The notes under the pieces are model-generated. The model did not search any database. It had not been told where the DNA came from and was given only the letters and a program-made list of their open reading frames with translations. The translations under genes were made by a program, and so were the position numbers. A DNA stretch of 64,000 bases from Paludisphaera mucosa (GTDB lineage: Bacteria > Planctomycetota > Planctomycetia > Isosphaerales > Isosphaeraceae): assembly GCF_029589435.1 (NCBI RefSeq), contig NZ_JARRAG010000001.1, positions 982,808 to 1,046,807 on the forward strand. Direction: 5' to 3'. How positions within the stretch are numbered: the first letter of the stretch is position 1; each line of letters begins with the position of its first letter. Positions 52,739 to 61,388 of the stretch are shown piece by piece.

Positions 52739-54202
52739 ATGCACTCGCTTGCGCTGAAGTCGATCCTCGTCCTCCCCTTCGCCATGCTCGCCGTCGGCCT
52801 CGCCCGGGCCGAGGAACACCCGGACGTCAAGGCGGGGACCGGACTCCTCTCAGTCGGCGACGAACTTGCCGACAAGGGCAAGCCCAACGACGCCCAGATC
52901 CGCTACAAGGAAGCATTCGAGAAGATCCTGCCGCGGCTCCGCGGCATCCCCTTCCGGCACGAGGTCAAGCGCGACGTCACCAAGCGCGAGAAGCTCCAGG
53001 AGATGCTCCTCAAGGAGTTCGAGGCGGACATGACCCCCGGCGAATTCGAGGCCGAGGAGAAGGCGTTCAAGGCCTTCGGCCTGCTGCCGGCCGACCTGGA
53101 CCTCAAGAAGCTGCTCGTCGACGTCTATTCGGAGGAGATCGCCGCCTACTACGACCCTCGGACGAAGACCATGTACATGATCGAGGAGCCCGAGTCCAAG
53201 AAGGACAAGCCGCCGACGTTCCTCGAGCGGTTCCTCGGCAAGACCGGCGGGTTCGACAAGGACGAGAACAAGACGGTCATCGCCCACGAGATGACCCACG
53301 CCCTTTCCGACCAGCATTACGACCTGGACGGCCTGCACGCGGCTTCCAAGAAGAACGACGACCAGTCGATGGCCGTCTCCGCCCTGATCGAGGGCGAGGC
53401 CACCCTGGCGATGATGGCCGCGGGGCAGGAGGACTGGGAAGGGGCGCAGCTCATCAAGACCCCCGCCGAGGCGCTGGGCCGAGGCCTCGAACTGATGGCC
53501 CCGTTCATGACGGCCCTGGGCGGCGGTAAGACCCTCAAGAACGCCCCGCCGATCATCGCCGACTCGATGCTGTTCCCTTATTTGCGGGGTATGGTGTTCT
53601 GCGCCAAACTCGCCAACGACGACGGCTGGAAGGGGATCGACGCCGCTTACCGCGAGCCTCCTCTCTCGACCGAGCAGATCCTCCACCCGGCGAAGTACCA
53701 CGCCAAGCCCGACCATCCGACGCTGATCGAGCTGGGGACTCTCAACCCCGGCGACGGCTGGAAGGAACTCGGCCGCAACGTCCTGGGCGAGATGCAGACG
53801 TCCGTGCTCCTCCGCCGCAACGGCGGCCCGGCCGCCGCCGCCGGCTGGGACGGCGACCGCTACGCCGTCTTCGAGGGGCCCGACAAGAAGCTGGGTCTCG
53901 TCTGGATGACCACCTGGGACGGCGAGGACGACGCCCGCGAGTTCGCCCAGGCGTACGTCCGCTACCAGACCTCGCGGATGGGTGATTCCAAGTTTCAGCC
54001 GCTGAACGTCCCCGATTCCCTCTGGCGTTGCACCGACGGCGTCTGTCGGATCGTCGAGCGACGCGGGGCCGACGTGGCCGTCGTCGAGGGCTTCTCGGGG
54101 CTCGTCTCGGGCGCCCTTTTGGAGGCCGCATTCAAGGCCGAAAAGTCCGAAATGAAGCCGATTCCGCGCACGCTCGAGGCGGCCGAGGCTCCCCAGCACT
54201 AG
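52739..54202 (+). CDS. Secreted HExxH protein, possibly a gluzincin-like peptidase
   Basis: The 487-residue protein has a signal peptide (LALKSILVLPFAMLAVGLARA). A zinc motif is seen in VIAHEMTHALSDQHYD, with a possible third ligand in SALIEGEATLAM. The rest (AYYDPRTKTMYMI before the motif, LGTLNPGDGWKELGRNVLGE after it) is not assigned to a named family. A protease role is likely but unproven. It differs from the HExxH protein at 6445 outside the motif. Confidence 0.75.
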   Translation: MHSLALKSILVLPFAMLAVGLARAEEHPDVKAGTGLLSVGDELADKGKPNDAQIRYKEAFEKILPRLRGIPFRHEVKRDVTKREKLQEMLLKEFEADMTPGEFEAEEKAFKAFGLLPADLDLKKLLVDVYSEEIAAYYDPRTKTMYMIEEPESKKDKPPTFLERFLGKTGGFDKDENKTVIAHEMTHALSDQHYDLDGLHAASKKNDDQSMAVSALIEGEATLAMMAAGQEDWEGAQLIKTPAEALGRGLELMAPFMTALGGGKTLKNAPPIIADSMLFPYLRGMVFCAKLANDDGWKGIDAAYREPPLSTEQILHPAKYHAKPDHPTLIELGTLNPGDGWKELGRNVLGEMQTSVLLRRNGGPAAAAGWDGDRYAVFEGPDKKLGLVWMTTWDGEDDAREFAQAYVRYQTSRMGDSKFQPLNVPDSLWRCTDGVCRIVERRGADVAVVEGFSGLVSGALLEAAFKAEKSEMKPIPRTLEAAEAPQH

Positions 54203-54298
54203 ACCGGCCGGTAGAATGGAGTCGAGGTTATATGTTTCTGGCGTCTCCACGTGGCGACGCCCGCGCCGAACCTGACTCCCAGCAAGGACGGCCGACCC

Positions 54299-55048
54299 AT
54301 GTCCACCGCCCCGCACCCTCGCGAGATCGCCCGCCTCCTGGCGGGGGCCTTGGCCGTCGCCGTCATCGCCTCCTCGACGCAGGCCCAGGACGCCAGGTCG
54401 CGCCCGTCCACGACCTCGGACGAGGCGTCCGCGTCGAAGCCGGTCGACGACACGGCCAAGCCCGCCGCGAAATCGGACGTCCGAGACCCGGCGGCAAAAG
54501 ATGCGCCCGAGAAAGAGTCGGAACGGGTCTTCAAGTCCGACGAGGAATGGCGGCGGATCCTGACGTACGACCAGTACTTGGTCACCCGGATGAAGATGAC
54601 CGAGCCGGCGTTCACGGGGCGCTACGCGCACGGCAACTTCAAGGGGACGTTCCTCTGCGTCTGCTGCGGCGCGAAGCTCTTCGACTCCCGCCACAAGTTC
54701 GACTCCGGCACCGGTTGGCCGAGCTTCTGGCGGCCTTTCGTCCCGAAGGCGCTCGACGAGGCCCTGGATCGCAGCGAGGCCGAGCCCCGGATCGAAGTCA
54801 CCTGCGCCCGCTGCGGCGCCCACCTCGGCCACGTTTTCTCCGACGGCCCCGCGCCGACGGGACTCCGCTACTGCATCAACTCTCTGGCGATCAAGCTCGA
54901 TTCCGAACCGGTACGTCCGGCGGTGCCGACCCGGAAGGCCACCAACCGTCGCAGGACCCCTTCCAGCCGCGACGCCCGGCCGGAAGCCCCCGAGTCGACG
55001 GCCCCGCCCGTGGACGGTTCGAAGCCGAAGGCTCCCGCCGCGTCGTGA
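54299..55048 (+). CDS. msrB: Secreted peptide-methionine (R)-S-oxide reductase
   Basis: The 249-residue protein has a signal peptide (LAGALAVAVIASSTQAQDA) and a Lys/Asp-rich linker before the MsrB domain (LTYDQYLVTRMKMTEPAFTG). Zinc-site cysteines CVCC and CARCGAHLGHVF and the catalytic Cys in LRYCINSLAI are visible. It would repair oxidised methionine in periplasmic proteins. The C-terminal tail is Pro/Arg-rich. ATG 54299 follows AAGGAC. Its stop directly abuts the stop of the opposite gene. Confidence 0.9.
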   Translation: MSTAPHPREIARLLAGALAVAVIASSTQAQDARSRPSTTSDEASASKPVDDTAKPAAKSDVRDPAAKDAPEKESERVFKSDEEWRRILTYDQYLVTRMKMTEPAFTGRYAHGNFKGTFLCVCCGAKLFDSRHKFDSGTGWPSFWRPFVPKALDEALDRSEAEPRIEVTCARCGAHLGHVFSDGPAPTGLRYCINSLAIKLDSEPVRPAVPTRKATNRRRTPSSRDARPEAPESTAPPVDGSKPKAPAAS

Positions 55049-55918
55049 TCAGACGGACTGTCGCCGCTTCGAGTCGAATCGCGGTTCGAGCCATGCGACG
55101 AGGTCGCGTACGTACTGGCCCGGGTCCGGATCGAATTCCAGGGTGTGGCCGCCTTCGGGGTACTCGATGATCCGTCGGTCGACGGCGGCGACGCGGCCGA
55201 AGTACCGCCGGGTCCGGGCGTTGTCGACGATCCGGTCGCGACCGCCGAGCATCAGCAAACAGGGCTGATGGAGCTTCCCCGGAGCCCGTCGGATCATGCG
55301 ATCGATCAGGAAGCTCGCGAGCAGGAGGCCGGCGGTCGCCTTGCGGAGGCCGAGCGGGTCGTTCCGGATGAACTCCTGCTTTTCGACGTTGTCGGTGAAG
55401 AGGGCGGGGTCGGCCAGCGGGATTGGAAAGGTCTTGCGGCGGTTGGTGAAGACCGCCTTGGCGATCCGGAGCTTCTCGGCGAAGGTGACGCCCACCTGGG
55501 GCTCCAAGCCCGGGCAGATCAACGCCAGGGCGTCGACCAGGTCGGGACGGCGGACGGCCGTCAGCACCGCGATCTTGCCTCCCCAGCTGATCCCCGCCAG
55601 CCCGACGGGCAGCCCTGGGGCCTCGGACCGGATCCGAGAGATCCACTCGGCGACGTCCTCGACCAGCCGGCGCGCCGAGGGAGCGTGGCCCCGGTCCGCC
55701 TGATTCGGCCCGGAACCCCGGCGGTTCGGGAAGGACGCCTCGTAGCCCGCCTCGGCCAGCCGGGTCCCCAGGCCCGCATACCAGCCCGAATGGCTCTGGA
55801 CGCCGTGCAGCACGACGACGTGACCCCGAGGCTCGGCGACGGCCCGCCAACGTTCGACCTGGAAGGAGTACCCGTCGGACGCCGGGAACGCGAGTTCCTC
55901 GCGTAGGACCTCAGGCAT
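55049..55918 (-). CDS. Alpha/beta hydrolase (monoacylglycerol-lipase-like)
   Basis: The 289-residue protein has VVVLHGVQSHSGWYAGLGTR, the nucleophile motif AGISWGGKIAV (GxSxG), an Asp in MLGGRDRIVDN and the His of YPEGGHTLEF. It is a serine-type esterase or lipase of unknown substrate. Its first codons overlap the last codons of the enolase-superfamily gene (55911-55918), so the two are co-transcribed on the minus strand and probably translationally coupled. Confidence 0.85.
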   Translation of the reverse strand: MPEVLREELAFPASDGYSFQVERWRAVAEPRGHVVVLHGVQSHSGWYAGLGTRLAEAGYEASFPNRRGSGPNQADRGHAPSARRLVEDVAEWISRIRSEAPGLPVGLAGISWGGKIAVLTAVRRPDLVDALALICPGLEPQVGVTFAEKLRIAKAVFTNRRKTFPIPLADPALFTDNVEKQEFIRNDPLGLRKATAGLLLASFLIDRMIRRAPGKLHQPCLLMLGGRDRIVDNARTRRYFGRVAAVDRRIIEYPEGGHTLEFDPDPGQYVRDLVAWLEPRFDSKRRQSV

Positions 55919-57149
55919 AGTCGATCACCTTCGTCTCCGTCGTCATCGCGGCGAGCAACGCGGGGTCGACTTCGATCCCCAGCCCGTGGCCGTCGATGGG
56001 CCGGGCGCGGCCTCCGTAGCCGAACGTCAGGTCGGCCGCGGTCAGATTGGCCTTGAGGATGTGCCGGTCGTAAGAGCCTTCCAGATAGCGGATGCCCGCG
56101 ACCCGGCCGGCGACGTGGCGACCGGCCGCCGAGAGGATCGCCGTCTCCCCGGGATGACAGCCGAGCTGGACCCCCAGCCCGTTCCGCCTCGCGAGCCCGA
56201 TGAGCCGCAGCGACGGCAACAGGCCGCCGCACTTGGAGAGCCGGACGTTGAAGTAATCGGCGGTCTTGCGCTCGATCGCGGCGACGCCGTCGGGCCAGCC
56301 GCACAGGGACTCGTCGAGCATCACCGGGACGCCGAGCCGGAGACGCAGTTCCGCCAGGGCGTCGACCTGGGCGTGAGGGACGGGCTGTTCGAGCAGTGAC
56401 GGTCGGAAGCGGAGCAGGGGGGCCACCCGCTCGATCAGGACGTCGGCCCGCCACGCCTCGTTTGCGTCGATGCGGATGTCCATCCTTCGGCCCAGGATGC
56501 GTCTGAGCGTCTCAAGCCGCCGAGGGTCGTCCTGGCCGGCCACGCCCACCTTCGCCTTCACGTCGCGGAAGCCGTAGATCCGGAACTTCACCGCCGAGAC
56601 GATCTCCTTCCGGCGCGACTCGGCCGTGATCGCCGCGCTGTAGCGGACGGCTCGGGGCCGGGCATGACGCTCCAGGCCCTCGACCTTCGCCAGCCGGACG
56701 GCCTCGCCGATCGAGGTCTGGAAATAGCGCCCGTAAGCGTCGAGCACGGCCAGTTCGAGCGCGCAACGGGCGGCGTTGCCGCCCATCCCGCGCGAATCTC
56801 CGTCGATCTCGGCGAGGCTCAGGCCTTCGAGCTTCGCCACGACCTCGGCGAACGAGCCCGGGCGGCCGATCGAGCGGGGCCAGTCGGATCTTTCGAGGGC
56901 CCGGAACGTCGATCCGATCGACTCGCCGGTCACGTAGGTCCGGGGCACGCCCTCTCCGTAGCCGGTCGTCCCATCATCCAGCTCGATCCGGACGACGAGG
57001 TTCTCGCTCGCGGTCCGCTCGTGCGAGGCGTGCTTCACGGGCTTCTTGAGCGGCACCTGCACGCGAAGCAGGGTCATCCGGCGGATCGCGGGCATGCGGC
57101 TGCGCACCGTGGCGGACGAGACGTCTGGTGCGTGGAGCGAGTCGGCCAA
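55911..57149 (-). CDS. Enolase-superfamily enzyme (MLE subgroup; dipeptide epimerase-like)
   Basis: The 412-residue protein has the catalytic frame of the muconate-lactonising subgroup: VKAKVG (Lys), DIRIDANEAW (Asp), SLLEQPV (Glu), VMLDESLCG (Asp) and NVRLSKCGG (Lys). Dipeptide epimerase, o-succinylbenzoate synthase or muconate cycloisomerase are possible roles. The TTG start at 57149 has GGGAG six bases upstream. ATG 57095 is an alternative and would remove the leading 18 residues. It forms an operon with the overlapping alpha/beta hydrolase. The substrate cannot be decided from sequence. Confidence 0.83.
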   Translation of the reverse strand: MADSLHAPDVSSATVRSRMPAIRRMTLLRVQVPLKKPVKHASHERTASENLVVRIELDDGTTGYGEGVPRTYVTGESIGSTFRALERSDWPRSIGRPGSFAEVVAKLEGLSLAEIDGDSRGMGGNAARCALELAVLDAYGRYFQTSIGEAVRLAKVEGLERHARPRAVRYSAAITAESRRKEIVSAVKFRIYGFRDVKAKVGVAGQDDPRRLETLRRILGRRMDIRIDANEAWRADVLIERVAPLLRFRPSLLEQPVPHAQVDALAELRLRLGVPVMLDESLCGWPDGVAAIERKTADYFNVRLSKCGGLLPSLRLIGLARRNGLGVQLGCHPGETAILSAAGRHVAGRVAGIRYLEGSYDRHILKANLTAADLTFGYGGRARPIDGHGLGIEVDPALLAAMTTETKVIDYA

Positions 57150-57266
57150 GAGGAACTCCCGCCGCCCGGCTCGATCGGGACGCGCGAGGGGGGCGTCCGC
57201 GGCGGCGGCCCCATTAGCCTAGCACACCGGGGCGGCCGGGCGGCGGGAGGGGCCGATTTCGGATCC

Positions 57267-57297
57267 TTGCGGTTTCGCGACCCCGTTCGCGTACAAT
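57267..57297 (+). promoter_or_regulatory. Promoter candidate upstream of nfeD-floA
   Basis: TTGCGG (57267-57272) and TACAAT (57292-57297) are 19 bases apart, longer than ideal. The -10 match is good (five of six). It is 87 bases before the nfeD start. Confidence 0.35.
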
Positions 57298-57383
57298 ACC
57301 CGCATGGTAGAATCGCCGAAAAGTCGAGAGGTCTCGTCGGGCGACGCGCGCGGAAACGGGGACGGACGCGAAGGAGGAGGATC

Positions 57384-57944
57384 GTGAGCGAACTGTTCTG
57401 GCCGATCGTCTTCCTGGCGGTCGGCCTGCTGCTGCTGGTCCTCGAACTGTTCGTCCCCTCGGGCGGGTTCATCGGCTTCAGCGCGCTCGTCTGCCTGGGC
57501 CTGGGCGTGTGGCACGCCTTCCAGTCGTCGCAACGGCTGGGGATGATCTTCGTGCTGGTCGACTTCATCGCCGTGCCGACGACGGCCGTCGGGGCGTTCC
57601 GTCTCTGGGCCCGTTCTCCGTTGGGTCGGCGATTCGCGCTGACCCCGCCCGAGCTGGACGAGGTCGACGTCTCGCACGCCGATCGCCGCGTCCACGACCT
57701 GGTCGGCGTCGACGGTCGGGCGCTCACGCCGCTGCATCCGTGCGGGCACGTCGAGATCCGCGGCCGTCGCTACGACGGGATGGCCGAGGCCGGCCTGATC
57801 TCCGAAGGGTCGCGGGTCCGCGTGGTCCGCATCCGGTCGAATCAGGTCGTGGTCCGGACGCTGGACGTCCCCGCGACGGCGGAGCGGCCTTCGCTCGCCG
57901 ACGACCCGTTTTCGACCCCCGTCGACCTCGGCGCCGAGGCTTAG
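57384..57944 (+). CDS. Short NfeD-like membrane protein
   Basis: The 186-residue protein has two hydrophobic segments ([20 protein letters not shown] and [18 protein letters not shown]) and a C-terminal OB-fold typical of NfeD ([20 protein letters not shown]). GTG 57384 is preceded by AAGGAGGAGG (57371-57380). In Bacillus the order yqeZ-floA matches this arrangement. NfeD proteins work with SPFH/stomatin-like partners. Here floA follows by 46 bases. Confidence 0.9.
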   Translation: MSELFWPIVFLAVGLLLLVLELFVPSGGFIGFSALVCLGLGVWHAFQSSQRLGMIFVLVDFIAVPTTAVGAFRLWARSPLGRRFALTPPELDEVDVSHADRRVHDLVGVDGRALTPLHPCGHVEIRGRRYDGMAEAGLISEGSRVRVVRIRSNQVVVRTLDVPATAERPSLADDPFSTPVDLGAEA

Positions 57945-57990
57945 GTCCGCTCGAGGACTGAGAATCTTCAACCACTCCCGAGGCTGCACC

Positions 57991-59064
57991 ATGACCGCCA
58001 TGATTCTCGCTCAGGCGAATCCCCCGGGGATGCCCATCCCCGCCCTATTCTGGCTGGGCGTCGTCACGCTGGGCGTGATCGCCCTGCTCGGCGGCCTCTT
58101 CATCACCAAGTACTTCAACCTGTGGATCCAGGCCTTCCTCACGCACGCCAACGTGAGCATCGTCGACCTGGTCGGGATGTCGTTCCGGAAGGTGAACCCG
58201 AACATCATCGTCCGCTCCAAGATCATGGCGTACCAGGCCGGCCTGACGGAGAAGGACGGGCTCTCGACTCGGGCGCTGGAGTCGCACTACCTCGCCGGCG
58301 GCAACGTGCCCAACGTCATCCGCGCCCTCATCGCCGCCAACCGCGCCGACATCCCGCTGTCGTACAAGCAGGCGACCGCCATCGACCTCGCCGGGCGGAA
58401 CGTCCTGGAGGCCGTGCAGACGAGCGTCAACCCGAAGGTCATCCCGTGCCCGGATCCCAGCCAAGGCCGGAGCACCATCGACGGCGTCGCCCGCAACGGC
58501 ATCCAGCTCAAGGTCAAGGCGAAGGTGACGGTCCGGACCAATCTCGACCGCCTCGTCGGCGGCGCCACCGACGAGACCATCATCGCCCGCGTCGGCGAGG
58601 GCATCGTCAACGCCATCGGCTCGGCCGACACCCACCTTCTCGTCCTGGAGAGGCCCGATTCGATCTCGAAGCGCGTCCTGGAGAAGGGGCTCGACGCCGG
58701 CACGGCGTACGAAATCCTGTCGATCGACATCGCCGACATCGACGTCGGCGACAACATCGGCGCCAACCTGCAGGCCCTGCAGGCCGAGGCCGACATGCGC
58801 GTGGCCCGGGCCAAGGCCGAGGAGCGGCGGGCCTTCGCCGTCGCGAAGGAGCAGGAGATGCAGGCGGCCGTCCAGGAAAACCGGGCCAAGGTCGTCGAGG
58901 CCGAGGCCGAGATCCCCATGGCGATCGCCGAGGCCTTTCGGCAGGGTCATCTCGGCGTCGGCGAATACTACAACCTGAAGAACGTCCAAGCCGACACCGA
59001 GATGCGGACGGCCATCGCCGGGACCGGCGGCAATTCACGCCAGCCGGCCGGGACGCAGCCCTGA
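57991..59064 (+). CDS. floA: Flotillin-like protein FloA
   Basis: The 357-residue protein has an N-terminal membrane hairpin ([20 protein letters not shown]), [19 protein letters not shown] and the FloA core ([19 protein letters not shown]), followed by a coiled coil rich in Ala/Glu (about 265-320) and a Pro-rich end. It organises membrane microdomains and lipid-ordered regions. It is co-transcribed with nfeD and a third gene of lineage type. Confidence 0.93.
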   Translation: MTAMILAQANPPGMPIPALFWLGVVTLGVIALLGGLFITKYFNLWIQAFLTHANVSIVDLVGMSFRKVNPNIIVRSKIMAYQAGLTEKDGLSTRALESHYLAGGNVPNVIRALIAANRADIPLSYKQATAIDLAGRNVLEAVQTSVNPKVIPCPDPSQGRSTIDGVARNGIQLKVKAKVTVRTNLDRLVGGATDETIIARVGEGIVNAIGSADTHLLVLERPDSISKRVLEKGLDAGTAYEILSIDIADIDVGDNIGANLQALQAEADMRVARAKAEERRAFAVAKEQEMQAAVQENRAKVVEAEAEIPMAIAEAFRQGHLGVGEYYNLKNVQADTEMRTAIAGTGGNSRQPAGTQP

Positions 59065-59119
59065 TCCGGCCTCGCGAAGTCTGCGACCGCCTTCGCCCTC
59101 GGAACCTCGGGAGCCGCCC

Positions 59120-59938
59120 ATGAGACTCGAAGCGTTGTCTCAGTTCATCGTGCCGCTGATGTTCCTGGCGATCTGGGCGCTGACATCCCTCCTGAATCGC
59201 GACGCGCAGCCGCTCCCGCAGCGTCCTGTCCGGCCGGGCCCGCGGCCTGACCCGGGACCCGGCGGGGCGGCGGCCGGGATGCACGGCGGCTCCTTCTCGA
59301 CCGACGTCCGGAGCGAAGGCTCCCCATCCTCCGCCGCGCCCCCGTCGTCTCCGAGGCGACCGGGCATCGACCCGAACGATCCTCGGACCGCCGAGCGGCC
59401 CGCCCGGGCTCCGGTCCGCCCGGCGCAAGGCCGGACGGGGGGCGGGAAGACGCGCGACCCGGACGTGTTCGTGATCGACGACGAGCTGGTGTTCGTCGAT
59501 CCCGTCACGCGTCGTCAGATCGGCTCGACCCCGCTGCCGACCGGCACCTCCGGGCAGCGCCCAAGTCCTCGCCCGGCGGTGGCCCGCAAACCGAGCCGGT
59601 CGCGCCGACCGGAATCGCCGGCCGACCGCGGCCGTCGCAGCGAGCCGGAGACCCAACGAGTGCTCTCCGAACAGGTGAGCCAATCGATGGCCGAGAATCG
59701 GGGGGTGCCGATGAGCCTATCCCCCCTGACATCCGGGCTCACCTCGTTGACGAGCCCATCCCTCGGAAACGCCATGTCGGCCGCCGCGACCGTGACTTCG
59801 AACGACGCCCCCCCCTCGCTCTCGGCCCTCCAGGTGAGCAAGATGATCACCGACCGCGGCCGGCTCCGCGAAATGGCGTTGCTCAACGAACTCCTCGGCC
59901 CGCCCGTCAGCATGCGACGCTCGCACCGGATCCGCTGA
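59120..59938 (+). CDS. Third gene of the nfeD-floA operon, unknown function
   Basis: The 272-residue protein has one N-terminal membrane helix (LSQFIVPLMFLAIWALTSLL), a long Pro/Arg-rich disordered segment (about residues 30-185) with a short conserved-looking DVFVIDDELVFVDPVTRRQ, and a C-terminal helical region ending MITDRGRLREMALLNELLG. No family is recognised. It follows floA by 55 bases and likely works with the microdomain system by context. Confidence 0.7.
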   Translation: MRLEALSQFIVPLMFLAIWALTSLLNRDAQPLPQRPVRPGPRPDPGPGGAAAGMHGGSFSTDVRSEGSPSSAAPPSSPRRPGIDPNDPRTAERPARAPVRPAQGRTGGGKTRDPDVFVIDDELVFVDPVTRRQIGSTPLPTGTSGQRPSPRPAVARKPSRSRRPESPADRGRRSEPETQRVLSEQVSQSMAENRGVPMSLSPLTSGLTSLTSPSLGNAMSAAATVTSNDAPPSLSALQVSKMITDRGRLREMALLNELLGPPVSMRRSHRIR

Positions 59939-60242
59939 ACCCTCGGTTGTCGTCAAACCTTCGGGGTCGGCGCGATCGCGCGAATTTCGCGCGATCCGCC
60001 GGCCTTGATCGTCGCGCAGGCAGATGTCGTTTCGCGACCATTCTCCGGCGGGAAATCGCTCCAGCCCGTCTGACGACGCGTCGATAACGACCCTGGACTC
60101 GGAAAGACTCCGGATCCGCCGCCGACGGCCTGGCGCCTCTCGACACGGTAGAGCGGCATCTCCATGGATGGGGTGCGTCCGATTCTCGGACGTGCACTCA
60201 ATCAGCACACCATAGCGAATCGCCCGTCGATGAGGAGATGCG
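59939..60242. other. 304-base gap with a palindrome
   Basis: The gap follows the nfeD-floA operon. The 11-bp-arm palindrome at 59974 is 35 bases past the last stop. The rest has no recognised element except the ribosome site for the next gene (GAGGAG, 60232-60237). Confidence 0.5.
59974..59996. repeat. Perfect 11-bp-arm palindrome
   Basis: GATCGCGCGAA (59974-59984) and TTCGCGCGATC (59986-59996) are complementary around a single T. A hairpin with a larger loop (AATTT) could end the nfeD-floA transcript, or the palindrome could be bound by a dimeric regulator of the next gene. Confidence 0.55.
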
Positions 60243-61298
60243 ATGACTCCCCAACGATCCGCCATGCGCCTCGCCGCGCTGCTCGCGCTCGCGGTGGCGT
60301 TCCCCGACCCGAACTCGCGCGGTGACGAACCTCCGGCCGAAGCCCCTCTCTCGTGGCGTGCGGAATACGGCGCAGCCCTGGAAGAAGCCCGGGCCGCGAA
60401 CCGCCTGCTGTGGGTCCAGTTCACGGGCAGTTGGTGCCCGAATTGTCGGCGGATGGAGCAGGACAGCTTCTCCAATCCGGCCGTCGTGGCTCGGACGCGT
60501 TCGGAGTTCGTCGCGGTCAAGCTCCACGCCGACGCGAACGAGGAGCTGGCGATGGGCTTCAACCTGACGGGCCTTCCGGCGAGCGTGATCGTCGATCCTT
60601 CGCTCAACGTCCTCGCGGTCCATCAGGGCTACCTTGGACCCGACGACCTTGACGGCCTGCTGGGCCGCGCCGCGGCGAGTCGCGCGCCCCGGCACAACCC
60701 CGAGGACTTGGCCGACGCCCCTCGCCTGGCGTTGGAACTGGTCGGACCTCCCGCGCCCGAGGTCCTCCGCACCATGGCCGTCTCAAAACCCCTCAAGAAG
60801 GAGGAGCACGCCGCCCTGTCCGGGTACTGCCCGGTGAGCCTCGTCTCCGACAAGCGTCTGATCCCGGGGCAGGCGGAGTACGCCGTATCTCACGAAGGGC
60901 GGATCTACCGATTCGCGAACCTCGTGACGTTCAACCTCTTCCGTCGCGACCCCGAACGCTACGTGCCCGCCAACGACGGCCTGTGCCCGGTCGAGAAGCT
61001 CGAAAACGGTCGGAACGCCTCCGGAGACCCGCGCTTCGGGGCGCTCTACAAGGGGCGACTCTATCTGTGCGCCTCGAAGGACGACAGGGTCCGTTTCCTC
61101 CAGGAGCCCGACCGTTTCGCAACGGTCGGCGTCGAGGAGGGCGGAAACTGCCCCCACTGCCTCGCCCAGGGCGGGCAAGCCGTGCCCGGCGACCCTCGCT
61201 TCAGCCTGACCCAGGGGGGGCGTCGTTACTGGTTCCCCGACGAGGATCACCGCAGCGCGTTCATGTCGCTGGCCCCTTCCAGCACCATCCGACGTTGA
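60243..61298 (+). CDS. Thioredoxin-fold protein with YHS-like repeats
   Basis: The 351-residue protein has a signal-like start (MRLAALLALAVAFPDPNSRG) and a thioredoxin-like domain with the redox pair WCPNCRRM and LPASVIVDP. The C-terminal half has three repeats that each start with a CPV or CPHC pair (GYCPVSLVSDKRLIPGQAEY, GLCPVEKLENGRNASGDPRF, GNCPHCLAQGGQAVPGDPRF) and resemble YHS domains, which bind metals or act in copper handling. GAGGAG is five bases upstream of ATG 60243. Confidence 0.8.
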   Translation: MTPQRSAMRLAALLALAVAFPDPNSRGDEPPAEAPLSWRAEYGAALEEARAANRLLWVQFTGSWCPNCRRMEQDSFSNPAVVARTRSEFVAVKLHADANEELAMGFNLTGLPASVIVDPSLNVLAVHQGYLGPDDLDGLLGRAAASRAPRHNPEDLADAPRLALELVGPPAPEVLRTMAVSKPLKKEEHAALSGYCPVSLVSDKRLIPGQAEYAVSHEGRIYRFANLVTFNLFRRDPERYVPANDGLCPVEKLENGRNASGDPRFGALYKGRLYLCASKDDRVRFLQEPDRFATVGVEEGGNCPHCLAQGGQAVPGDPRFSLTQGGRRYWFPDEDHRSAFMSLAPSSTIRR

Positions 61299-61388
61299 AC
61301 GCCGCCCACCGAGCCCGGACGCGGCGCCGCGTTTGCTAGGTCGAGCGGTGTGTCGATCCGAAGTGGGAAGCCCCGGGGCTGGCGAAGT

